In this document: positions 1 to 6,510 of the stretch, piece after piece
Position numbering within the stretch: the first letter of the stretch is position 1
How the letters are laid out: each line of letters starts with the position of its first letter
Source: an uncultured Parvularculaceae bacterium
Lineage (GTDB): Bacteria > Pseudomonadota > Alphaproteobacteria > Caulobacterales > Parvularculaceae
Assembly: GCA_947259815.1 (NCBI GenBank)
Contig: CAMYNO010000152.1
Coordinates: 1 to 6,510, forward strand
Length of the DNA: 6,510 nucleotides
Reading direction: 5' to 3'
Translations under genes and position numbers: made by a program
Notes under the pieces: model-generated
Database searches by the model: none
What the model saw: only the letters and a program-made list of their open reading frames with translations
Told to the model about the DNA's origin: nothing

Positions 1-408
1 ATGTATTCGACGGCGGACGATATGATTGTCTGGATACGCTCTCTCGCGGCGTCAAACCACGGCGCCGTGGGGTTTGCGGACATGATGGCGAAACCCGCTG
101 ATACATCCGTATCGGAAATGCCCCGTTACGGGTTCGGTGTGATGGAGCGGACATTCGGCGGGCGCCTGACATTGGGCCATGGCGGGTTCATCCACGGTTA
201 TATGAGTTATTCCGGCCTTGATCCGGAAAGCGGCGTTGCGTTTTCGCTGATGACGGCGCTCGATGGAACGCCGGACGCAGACTATGGTTTGCTGATGGAA
301 CGGATCAGCGGCGCGATTCAACAGGCTTTGGCTGTGGCGGCGTTCGCACAACAGTCATTCGAGGTACAGGACGGCGAAGGGAACGCAGCGCCTCTTTGTG
401 GCGCTTAA
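1..408 (+). CDS. C-terminal part of a beta-lactamase-fold serine hydrolase (5' end outside window)
   Basis: The 135 residues match the end of a class C beta-lactamase / PBP4*-like serine hydrolase (Pfam Beta-lactamase type). MYSTADDMIVWIRSL at the start is the family's usual 's-T-a-x-D-m-x-x-w' helix found just before the last third of the domain. YGFGV (residues 43-47) and the third active-site box HGG (60-62, in LTLGHGGFIHGY) follow, then a beta strand with GVAFSLMTAL. The SxxK nucleophile box and the YxN box are absent and should lie upstream, so the ATG at position 1 is probably an internal methionine and the gene enters from the left. There is no C-terminal lipocalin-like domain, unlike the next gene; it ends with a short polar tail. 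Family membership is well supported; the substrate is unknown (peptide, ester or D-amino acid amide are all possible). If the gene really starts at position 1, it is a truncated, inactive remnant. Confidence 0.8.
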   Translation: MYSTADDMIVWIRSLAASNHGAVGFADMMAKPADTSVSEMPRYGFGVMERTFGGRLTLGHGGFIHGYMSYSGLDPESGVAFSLMTALDGTPDADYGLLMERISGAIQQALAVAAFAQQSFEVQDGEGNAAPLCGA

Positions 409-416
409 ATCAGGAC

Positions 417-422
417 AAGGAG
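417..422 (+). promoter_or_regulatory. Strong Shine-Dalgarno site for the second serine hydrolase
   Basis: AAGGAG lies 9 nt before the ATG at 432. It selects that start over the in-frame ATG at 444, which would be 21 nt away. The site sits in the 23-nt gap after the first hydrolase, which supports translation from a shared transcript. Confidence 0.7.
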
Positions 423-431
423 TGATAGTAG

Positions 432-2006
432 ATGACATTTTATATGACGCGGGTTTTGCGAAAACTCGCATGCGGCGCCTCTTTGGCAATTGCCTGTTCC
501 GTTGCCTATGCGGCTACAGCCCAGGCCGAGCCGATATCTTCCGAAGAGCGCGATCAGTATATTGAAGACGCAATGGCGACATGGCGAGTGCCTGGCGTTG
601 CGGTCGCTATCGTAACGCCGGACTCGGAAGTCCTCTTGAACGGTTACGGCGTGACAAGGCAGGGGAGCAATACCCCCGTCGATGAAGACACGGTTTTCGC
701 CATCGGCTCCAATGGAAAAAGCTTTACGGCGGTTATGCTGGGTGCGCTTCGCGACGAAGGCGTCATAGACTTTAACGATCCTATCATTGACCATCTTCCC
801 GGTTTTCGGCTTCGCGATCATGACGCCATGAGCCGTCTGACGTTTGCGGATGCTCTCGGACATGTGAGCGGCCTACCGGAACAGGCGACGCTTGGCGCAT
901 GGTATCTGCTGGGGGCTGAGGAAGACGAACTTATTCGCCTGCTCGGCAGTATCGAACCGGCGGCGCCGTTCCGCGAAAGATTTGCCTATAATAATGCGAT
1001 GTTCGCCGTGGCTGGGGCGGCAGGCGGCGCGGCGACGGGGAAATCCTATCACACGCTCATCAACGACTATGTTCTGCGCCCGCTGAAGATGCGGCGTTCG
1101 TCAACCACGCTCGATATTACGAAGGGCCGTAATACCGCATCACCACACGCCTATGTGGATGGCGAGCCGACGCCCGTTCCCTATCATCCTGTACGCGGAG
1201 CATCTGCGGCCGGGTCGATGAATTCAACGGCGCGGGACATGAGCCGCTATGTCCAGATGATGATGAATGGCGGTTCGCTGGATGAGACGGTGATAATGTC
1301 GCCGGAGACGTCGTCTGAAATCCAGAAATTTCGGCACGCATTTGTCGATGGCGAGATGGAGAATATAAAACAGCTTCTCGGCGCGCTTGAAGATCCAGGC
1401 CGTGTCAAAGCCCTCGGCTATGGTCTCGGGATTGCCCACCTGGTCTACAATGGCTCGACCTATTATCTGCATGGCGGCGGCATAGACGGGATGACGTCAT
1501 GGATGATGTGGTCGCCGGAAGACGAAATCGGGATCGTTGTCCTGACAAATGCAGGCAATCTGGTTTTTCCGGCGCTGCTATCCTTTGCCATCGCCAATAC
1601 CTATATCGGACTGCCGTTAGACGATGCATTGGGCCGCATGGCGCCGGCGCGGGACCAGATCATAGCGCAGGCGCAGCCGCCCGTCGCAGAAACTGCATTG
1701 CCCGCACTTGTCTCGAATGAGGCCCTGGCGGGAGAGTACGCCAATGTGAACGGCTCGTTCACGCTTTCCAATACGAAAGATGGTCTGACGATCACGCTCG
1801 GCAAGACAGGATATAAAGGCGCGCTCACGCATGTTAACGGTGCGCATTATTGGGTGGACTGGAAAAACCCGGCCTTGCCGCCGCTGGCGTTTGTCGTTGA
1901 AACGGCGCCCTCGGGCAAAATCAGCGGGCTGCGTGAAACGCCAACGCATGGGCAAATCCTGTTCTCCGCCGACCGGTTTTTCGGTAAAGCCGAGAGCGAT
2001 AATTAA
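432..2006 (+). CDS. Secreted serine hydrolase, class C beta-lactamase fold, with C-terminal DUF3471-like domain
   Basis: A 524-aa protein. Residues 1-32 look like a Sec signal peptide (RVLRK, then a hydrophobic stretch, cleavage probably after ATAQA), so it acts in the periplasm or is exported. The catalytic domain spans about 38-400: the SxxK box is S93-N-G-K96 (FAIGSNGKSFTA), the LLtHtSGLP-type motif appears as LGHVSGLP (142-149), the YxN box is Y186-N-N188, and the HGG box is 347-349. All catalytic residues are present, so it should be an active acyl-serine enzyme. Residues about 425-515 (ALAGEYANVNGSFTL onward) resemble the DUF3471 lipocalin-like domain common in these peptidases and esterases. 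Relatives include D-aminopeptidases, esterases and PBP-like peptidases; sequence alone does not fix the substrate, and true beta-lactamase activity is less likely. The start is chosen by the AAGGAG site. It is probably in an operon with the preceding hydrolase, a distant paralogue. Confidence 0.9.
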   Translation: MTFYMTRVLRKLACGASLAIACSVAYAATAQAEPISSEERDQYIEDAMATWRVPGVAVAIVTPDSEVLLNGYGVTRQGSNTPVDEDTVFAIGSNGKSFTAVMLGALRDEGVIDFNDPIIDHLPGFRLRDHDAMSRLTFADALGHVSGLPEQATLGAWYLLGAEEDELIRLLGSIEPAAPFRERFAYNNAMFAVAGAAGGAATGKSYHTLINDYVLRPLKMRRSSTTLDITKGRNTASPHAYVDGEPTPVPYHPVRGASAAGSMNSTARDMSRYVQMMMNGGSLDETVIMSPETSSEIQKFRHAFVDGEMENIKQLLGALEDPGRVKALGYGLGIAHLVYNGSTYYLHGGGIDGMTSWMMWSPEDEIGIVVLTNAGNLVFPALLSFAIANTYIGLPLDDALGRMAPARDQIIAQAQPPVAETALPALVSNEALAGEYANVNGSFTLSNTKDGLTITLGKTGYKGALTHVNGAHYWVDWKNPALPPLAFVVETAPSGKISGLRETPTHGQILFSADRFFGKAESDN

Positions 2007-2007
2007 T

Positions 2008-2023
2008 AGCGCTGCGGCGCGCT
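2008..2023. repeat. Short GC-rich inverted repeat after the hydrolase stop codon
   Basis: AGCGC and GCGCT flank a 6-nt spacer (2013-2018), giving a 5-bp stem directly after the stop at 2004-2006. It is followed by an A-run (2030-2035), not a T-run, so it is not a canonical intrinsic terminator on the + strand. It could protect the mRNA 3' end or be chance. The first nine bases (AGCGCTGCG, 2008-2016) recur as a direct repeat at 2064-2072 in the same spacer. Confidence 0.3.
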
Positions 2024-2056
2024 GATGAGAAAAAACCCGACTGCGGTATAGCGCCT

Positions 2057-2086
2057 TTGCGTGAGCGCTGCGTATTGACCTATAAG
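2057..2086 (+). promoter_or_regulatory. Weak sigma70-like promoter candidate for the exporter operon
   Basis: TATAAG (2081-2086) matches five of six bases of the -10 consensus. An 18-nt spacer separates it from a poor -35, TTGCGT (2057-2062). This would start transcription near 2093 and leave a leader of about 24 nt before the ATPase ATG. TTGACC at 2075-2080 is a better -35 hexamer but has no good -10 at 16-18 nt. The 110-nt spacer is the only sizeable gap upstream of the exporter genes, so a promoter here is reasonable, but read-through from the hydrolases is equally possible. Confidence 0.25.
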
Positions 2087-2116
2087 CGGGCCAATGCGCA
2101 AACGTGAAAACGAATC

Positions 2117-2839
2117 ATGACGCCGCCGCCGTCGATAAGGCACGCCTTCCGCAGCGAAGGCGTGACCAAGGTTTACGGTTCCGGTCCTGCCGCAGTCCAT
2201 GCGCTGCGCGGGGTCGATCTGGAGGTGCCGCAGGGCGAAATCGTTGTGGTCCTTGGTCCGTCCGGCAGCGGCAAGTCGACAATGCTCAATATCCTCGGCG
2301 GCATCGACCGTGTGACCGACGGCAAGGTCTGGTTTCTCGACGAGGAATTGACCGCCATGAACGATGCGGCGCTGACCCAATACAGGCGCCGCCATGTGGG
2401 TTTTGTCTTCCAGTTCTACAATCTGATGCCGAGCCTGACGGCGCGCGAGAATGTGGAATTGGTGACTGAAATTGCCGATAATCCGATGGACGCCGGTGAA
2501 GCGCTTGAACTCGTAGGGTTGACGGATCGTGCGGACCATTTCCCCGCGCAGCTTTCCGGCGGCGAGCAGCAACGGGTCGCCATCGCCCGCGCCATTGCAA
2601 AACAGCCGGAGGTGCTGTTTTGCGATGAGCCGACCGGGGCGCTGGACAGCCACACGGGGCGCGCGGTCCTGCGCGTTTTGAAAGGGGTCAATGAAAAGCT
2701 CGGGGCGACGGTGATGATTATCACCCACGCCGCTGCGACCGCGCAAATGGCGGATCGCGTCATTAAATTTGCCGACGGTCAGATACGCGACAACATCGTC
2801 AACACATCCAAAGTTCTGCCGGAAAATATCGAATGGTAA
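2117..2839 (+). CDS. ABC transporter ATP-binding protein, MacB/LolD-type
   Basis: A 240-aa single-domain ATPase with every expected motif: Walker [10 protein letters not shown] (47-55), Q-loop Q99 in [10 protein letters not shown], signature LSGGEQQ (146-152), Walker B VLFCDEP (166-172) with catalytic E171, D-loop GALD (174-177) and switch histidine H204 (IITHAA). The pattern 'VxALRGVDL' followed by '[18 protein letters not shown]' is typical of the LolD/MacB/FtsE branch, which powers mechanotransmission permeases rather than channel-like exporters. It would work as a cytoplasmic dimer bound to the permease encoded next, whose start codon overlaps its stop. The ATG at 2117 is the only in-frame start after the TGA at 2105, but it has no clear Shine-Dalgarno sequence, so initiation may be weak or depend on a short leader. 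The general function is nearly certain; the exported substrate is unknown. Confidence 0.94.
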   Translation: MTPPPSIRHAFRSEGVTKVYGSGPAAVHALRGVDLEVPQGEIVVVLGPSGSGKSTMLNILGGIDRVTDGKVWFLDEELTAMNDAALTQYRRRHVGFVFQFYNLMPSLTARENVELVTEIADNPMDAGEALELVGLTDRADHFPAQLSGGEQQRVAIARAIAKQPEVLFCDEPTGALDSHTGRAVLRVLKGVNEKLGATVMIITHAAATAQMADRVIKFADGQIRDNIVNTSKVLPENIEW

Positions 2840-5199
2840 GCAGCCTCGATAAAAAGCTCGGCCGTGATCTCTGGCGCATAAAAGGTCAGGCGACGGCGAT
2901 TGCGGTTGTTATCGCCCTCGGCGTTTTGATGCTGGTGATGATGGATGGCCTCGTCAATTCGCTGGAAGCGACACGCACCGCCTATTACGAGCGTTATCGT
3001 CTCGCCGACATCTTCGCACCGGTAAAAAGAGCGCCCGATCACGTCATCAAAGAGATTGCAGAGATCGACGGCGTGAATGTCGCGGAGGGCCGCATTTTCG
3101 GCGGCGCCTTGATCGACCTTGACGATGAGCCGGCGCCGATCCGCGCACAGGTTGCATCACTGCCGGATTACCACGAAGCGCGCCTTAACGACATTTACCT
3201 GACACAGGGGCGCGCTCTCGACCCGACGCGCAAGGATGAGATCATCCTGCTGAAGGCCTTTGCCGATGCGCGCGATCTTGGACCCGGCGATCAATTGTCG
3301 GCGACGATGAATGGCGCGCGCCGAACGTTTGATATTGTCGGCCTGGCGCAATCGCCGGAATTTTTATACGCTGTCGCCCCCGGCGAAATTGTTCCCGATG
3401 ATCGAAGTTTTGCTGTCTTCTGGATGAGCCGCGAGGCGCTGGGCGCTGCTTTCGATCTCGACGGCGCGTTTAACGAGGCGCTTGTTCAGATTGGCCGTAA
3501 CGGCGATATTTTGTCGGTCATAGATCAGGTCGATCGATTGCTGGAACCTTACGGCGGGGTGGGCGCATATGGTCTTGAGGACCAGCTATCGAACCGTTTT
3601 GTGTCAGAGGAAATATCCGGCCTCAGGATTTCCGCGCGCACCGTGCCCTCGGTATTTTTGTTTGTCGCTGCTTTCCTGCTTTACATCGTCATATCGCGGA
3701 TCGTGCAGTCCGAGCGTGAACAGATCGGGTTGCTGAAGGCGTTTGGGTATTCGGGCGCGGAAGTCAGCTTGCATTACTTCAAGTTTACGCTGGTCATCGC
3801 GGTCGCGGGCGCGGCGCTTGGGTGTATCTTTGGCGTGTTGAGCGGACGCGGCATGGTTGAGCTTTATCTTATCTATTACAAATTTCCGTTTCTGGTTTTC
3901 AGTGTTGACCCGACAGCATTCGCCGTCGGACTGGCCGTCAGTATTTTCTCGGCGACGATTGGCGGCATCCTTGTGCTGCGGCAGGTTTTTGCGTTGACGC
4001 CCGCTGTTGCAATGCGCCCGCCCGCGCCGGCGGATTTCAGCAAATCGATTGCGTTCAGTGACGCCTTCAAACGTTTTCTTGATCAGCCGAGCCGTATGGT
4101 TTTGCGCCGCTTCATACGCCAACCCTGGCGGGCGGCCGTGGCGACAATCGGGATCGGCGCCGGCATGGCGCTTTCGATTTCAATGTTAACGGTGCTTGCC
4201 AGTTTCGATGAGATCGTCGACATCAATTTTTCCGTCATCAATCGCGGTGACGTCACGGTTTCTTTTATTGAGCCCTTAGCGGACAAGACGCTTTTTGAGC
4301 TGAAAAGAATTCCGGGCGTTAGTGAGGTGGAGCCGTTCAGAAGCGTACCGGCAATCCTTCGCCATGGCCGGCAAAAACATCGTGGCGGGCTTAGCGGGCT
4401 TATTGTCGAACCTCGCCTTAATCGCGCGATGGCGACGGACCGCTCGCAAATCATGATGCGCGGCGATGGTATCATCCTTGCGAAGGCGCTTTCGGACAAA
4501 CTCGGCATTGAGCCGGGCGACATGTTGACTGTCGAAGTTCGAAACGGACGTCGTCCTGTACTCGAATTGCCGGTCGCCAGTATCGCTGAAACGCTGATCG
4601 GCGCGCCGGCTTACATTGAGTTGGGCGCCTTGAACCGGGCCATGAAAGAGCCGTATCGTGTGAGCGGCGCCTATTTGCGTATCGACAGCTCAAAAAGAGA
4701 CTCAATTTACAAAGCGATCAAGAATATGCCCGCCGTCGCTGGCGTCAGCCGCAAGGAAGCTGAAAGAGAGGCGCTGGTAAAGGTGATGAATGAAGGCGCT
4801 GGCGGTATGCGATTTGTTATGGCGGCCATCGCTGGCGTGATTACTTTCGGCATAGTTTATAACAGTGCGCGGATTGCATTCGCGGAACGTGAGCGCGATC
4901 TCGCCTCGCTGCGGGTTATCGGGTTCACAAGAGGCGAGGCGAGTTTTGTGTTACTGGGCGAGATTGCGATCATTTCCCTTCTTGCGCTTCCCGTTGGAAT
5001 TTTTCTTGGACAGTTTTTGGCGATAGCAATATCCGCCGGTTTTAGTACCGAACTTTATCAAATCCCTGTCTATTACTCGCGTACAAGTTATGCGACCGCC
5101 GCATTGGCGGTGCTGGCGGCGGCCTGTGTTTCGGGCTGGCTTGTGAGCCGGGATGTAGACAAACTGAGCCTTGTCGAATGCCTGAAAAGCAGAGAGTAA
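2833..5199 (+). CDS. ABC transporter permease, duplicated FtsX/MacB-type (two halves in one chain)
   Basis: A 788-aa inner membrane protein built from two MacB-like halves. Hydrophobic segments lie near residues 20-42, 270-292, 318-340 and 361-385 in the first half, and 432-455, 660-682, 704-732 and 752-772 in the second. Each half therefore has one helix, a periplasmic domain of about 200-225 residues, then three helices. The conserved FtsX cytoplasmic motif after the second helix occurs in both: [17 protein letters not shown] (294-310) and [17 protein letters not shown] (686-702), at a constant offset of 392 residues. Family knowledge: MacB, LolC and LolE carry one such four-helix unit and dimerise; here one chain supplies both. 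The ATG overlaps the ATPase stop by 7 nt and has only a weak GGA upstream (2821), suggesting translational coupling. It would change periplasmic domain shape on ATP hydrolysis to push substrate outward through the adaptor encoded next. Confidence 0.92.
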   Translation: MVSSLDKKLGRDLWRIKGQATAIAVVIALGVLMLVMMDGLVNSLEATRTAYYERYRLADIFAPVKRAPDHVIKEIAEIDGVNVAEGRIFGGALIDLDDEPAPIRAQVASLPDYHEARLNDIYLTQGRALDPTRKDEIILLKAFADARDLGPGDQLSATMNGARRTFDIVGLAQSPEFLYAVAPGEIVPDDRSFAVFWMSREALGAAFDLDGAFNEALVQIGRNGDILSVIDQVDRLLEPYGGVGAYGLEDQLSNRFVSEEISGLRISARTVPSVFLFVAAFLLYIVISRIVQSEREQIGLLKAFGYSGAEVSLHYFKFTLVIAVAGAALGCIFGVLSGRGMVELYLIYYKFPFLVFSVDPTAFAVGLAVSIFSATIGGILVLRQVFALTPAVAMRPPAPADFSKSIAFSDAFKRFLDQPSRMVLRRFIRQPWRAAVATIGIGAGMALSISMLTVLASFDEIVDINFSVINRGDVTVSFIEPLADKTLFELKRIPGVSEVEPFRSVPAILRHGRQKHRGGLSGLIVEPRLNRAMATDRSQIMMRGDGIILAKALSDKLGIEPGDMLTVEVRNGRRPVLELPVASIAETLIGAPAYIELGALNRAMKEPYRVSGAYLRIDSSKRDSIYKAIKNMPAVAGVSRKEAEREALVKVMNEGAGGMRFVMAAIAGVITFGIVYNSARIAFAERERDLASLRVIGFTRGEASFVLLGEIAIISLLALPVGIFLGQFLAIAISAGFSTELYQIPVYYSRTSYATAALAVLAAACVSGWLVSRDVDKLSLVECLKSRE
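5191..5196 (+). promoter_or_regulatory. Ribosome binding site deciding the adaptor start
   Basis: AGAGAG lies 5 nt before the ATG at 5202, inside the last codons of the permease. The alternative in-frame ATG at 5178 has no purine-rich site at a useful distance. This favours 5202 as the start. Confidence 0.45.
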
Positions 5200-5201
5200 C
5201 A

Positions 5202-6446
5202 ATGGACCGTAAGAACTCGCGAAACCGGATCGTTTTGGCCGTCGTCGGTGTTATTTTTCTGGCGCTGGTATATTCGTTCTGGCCGCAGCCAATGAAAGTC
5301 GACATCGGTACGGCGGAAATTGCGCCGATGATCGTCACCATCGATGAAGAAGCGAAAACGCGGGTTCATGATGCGTATCTGGTTTCCGCCCCGATTGCCG
5401 GGCGACTCATGCGCGTCGAAGTTGAGGCCGGTGATGTGGTGGCCGGCGGTGAGACAATTATCGCCAATCTGCTCCCGACGCCACCGTCGTCTCTGGACTT
5501 TCGCTCACGCGAGCAGGCCGAAGCCTCGGTTGATGCGGCGCTGGCGGCCGTTCGCCTAGCGCGGTCGGAATTGAACGCGGCGCTGGCAAACCAGGATCTC
5601 GCGCAAAAGCAGTTCGACCGTTACAGCGAGCTTGCCCCGCTAGCGGCGACGCAGGAGCAAGCCGATCAGGCGGCGCAGGCGTTGCGCACCGCCAGAGCCG
5701 CCGTTGAGTCCGCCAAGTCCGGCATATCGATGCGCGAGGCGGAGCTGGCCCGCGCCCGCGCGCAACTCATCAGCTATTCGGAAACGCCGCCGCTGACGCA
5801 ATTGCCGGAAGGCGATATCGACGTTGAGATGCAGAACTTTGTGCCGATAACGGCCCCGGTTTCAGGGCAGGTGCTCCGCGTCATTCAGCGCAGTGAAATA
5901 ACGCTTCAGGCTGGCGCGCCAATCGTTGAAATCGGCAACGTGTCGAACGATCTGGAAGTCGTCGTTGAGATGCTTTCCACCGATGCGGTCCAGGTCAAAC
6001 CCGGCAACCGGGTGATTATTGACAAATGGGGTGGCGAGGCGCCGCTGGAAGGAATCGTTTCGCGCGTGGAGCCGTGGGGCTTCACAAAGTTTTCCGCCCT
6101 CGGCGTAGAAGAGCAGCGTGTCAATGCGATTGTGCATTTTAGAAATCCGCGCACAGAGCGCGACCGTCTGGGCCACGGCTACCGGGTCGAGGCGCGCATT
6201 GTGGTCTGGGAGGACAATGAAGCCCTCACAATTCCATCATCGGCGTTATTTCGGGATGGCGCCCGTTGGGCGGTGTTTGTGGTTGATGATGGCCGGGCGC
6301 GGTTAACGCCGGTCGATGTTTTGCGCAATAACGGGCTGCAGGCGGCAATTGAAAACGGGGTATCCGATGGCGCCAGTGTCATTCTCTATCCCGGACCGGA
6401 GATTAATGACGGATCCTCGGTTGTCAGGCGCCGCATTGAGGAATAA
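5202..6446 (+). CDS. HlyD/MacA-type periplasmic adaptor (membrane fusion protein) of the exporter
   Basis: 414 aa from the ATG at 5202, or 422 aa from the alternative ATG at 5178, which would overlap the permease by 22 nt. A positively charged start (MDRKNSRNR) and one membrane anchor (about 10-28) place the rest in the periplasm. Two half-lipoyl motifs are clear: SAPIAGRLMRVEVEAGD (62-78) and TAPVSGQVLRVI (217-228). Between them lies an Ala/Gln/Glu-rich alpha-helical hairpin (about 102-190). Its tip reads RYSELAPLAATQEQADQA (140-157) and resembles the TolC-contact 'RLS' motif of AcrA/MacA, with R140, L144 and T150 where Ser is usual. A beta-barrel domain and a membrane-proximal domain (IPSSALFRDG onward, about 344-414) complete the family layout. 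It should bridge the permease to a TolC-like outer membrane channel; no channel gene is in the window. Family assignment is firm; the Thr substitution rests on a hand alignment. Confidence 0.9.
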   Translation: MDRKNSRNRIVLAVVGVIFLALVYSFWPQPMKVDIGTAEIAPMIVTIDEEAKTRVHDAYLVSAPIAGRLMRVEVEAGDVVAGGETIIANLLPTPPSSLDFRSREQAEASVDAALAAVRLARSELNAALANQDLAQKQFDRYSELAPLAATQEQADQAAQALRTARAAVESAKSGISMREAELARARAQLISYSETPPLTQLPEGDIDVEMQNFVPITAPVSGQVLRVIQRSEITLQAGAPIVEIGNVSNDLEVVVEMLSTDAVQVKPGNRVIIDKWGGEAPLEGIVSRVEPWGFTKFSALGVEEQRVNAIVHFRNPRTERDRLGHGYRVEARIVVWEDNEALTIPSSALFRDGARWAVFVVDDGRARLTPVDVLRNNGLQAAIENGVSDGASVILYPGPEINDGSSVVRRRIEE

Positions 6447-6470
6447 CGCCCGGGTTTTATTCCCGGTGCG
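6447..6470 (+). terminator. Hairpin after the exporter operon, possible terminator
   Basis: Directly after the adaptor stop (6444-6446), CGCCCGGG (6447-6454) pairs with CCCGG-T-GCG (6462-6470). This gives an 8-bp GC-rich stem with one bulged T (6467) and a 7-nt AT-rich loop. The position is right for the end of an operon, but no T-run follows, so it is not a classic intrinsic terminator. It may act with Rho, stabilise the 3' end, or separate convergent genes. Confidence 0.4.
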
Positions 6471-6510
6471 TTGAGCCGGCCAATTTACAGCAGTGATTCG
6501 CGGCGTGTAA

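Noticed and set aside
405..863. A 152-codon open frame on the - strand over the start of the second hydrolase
   Set aside because: It overlaps the signal peptide and SxxK region of a convincing gene and has no start context or recognisable motif.
2008..2035. Intrinsic terminator after the second hydrolase
   Set aside because: The 5-bp stem is followed by A residues rather than T residues on the + strand, so it does not fit the intrinsic terminator pattern.
2104..2469. A GTG-started 121-codon + strand frame overlapping the ATPase start
   Set aside because: It runs out of frame with the ATPase, which carries all the expected motifs; the product is Arg-rich and unlike any family.
2003..2746. 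A 247-codon open frame on the - strand opposite the ATPase gene
   Set aside because: It lies antisense to a textbook ABC ATPase, its translation is rich in Arg, His and Gln with no recognisable domain, and it is explained by GC-rich codon usage on the other strand.
3604..4122. A 172-codon open frame on the - strand inside the permease gene
   Set aside because: The translation is low-complexity and strongly basic with no family pattern, while the + strand frame encodes clear membrane helices.
5178..5201. Upstream ATG at 5178 as the adaptor start
   Set aside because: It would add eight residues and a 22-nt overlap with the permease, and lacks a ribosome binding site; the ATG at 5202 has AGAGAG at 5 nt. 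It remains possible but is less likely.

Overview
This 6.5 kb window looks like an ordinary stretch of a Gram-negative, moderately GC-rich genome, probably a proteobacterium. An alphaproteobacterium is my guess from base composition and protein style, but nothing in the window proves the class. Every confident gene lies on the + strand, the genes are tightly packed, and their products belong to the inner membrane, the cytoplasmic face of the membrane or the periplasm.

The left part (1-2006) carries two tandem serine hydrolases of the class C beta-lactamase / penicillin-binding-protein fold. The first is present only as its C-terminal part. The second is complete, with a signal peptide, the SxxK, YxN and HGG active-site boxes, and a C-terminal lipocalin-like (DUF3471-type) domain. 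They are 23 nt apart with a strong ribosome binding site between them, so they are probably co-transcribed.

A 110-nt spacer (2007-2116) has a short GC-rich inverted repeat and a weak promoter candidate. After it comes a compact three-gene operon (2117-6446) for a MacAB-like ABC exporter: an ATPase, a large permease that is an internal duplication of the FtsX/MacB fold, and a HlyD/MacA-type periplasmic adaptor. The ATPase and permease genes overlap by 7 nt, and the permease and adaptor genes are separated by 2 nt with the preferred start. The likely machine is a trans-envelope exporter: an ATPase dimer powers the duplicated permease, and the adaptor links it to a TolC-like outer membrane channel. 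No such channel gene is in the window, and the substrate cannot be read from the sequence.

The right end (6447-6510) has a hairpin just after the adaptor stop codon and possibly the last codons of a convergent gene. I found no RNA genes, mobile elements or CRISPR arrays. The two points most worth following up are the duplicated permease and the pairing of secreted beta-lactamase-fold hydrolases with an exporter. The second recalls peptide-antibiotic prodrug systems but is only a hypothesis.
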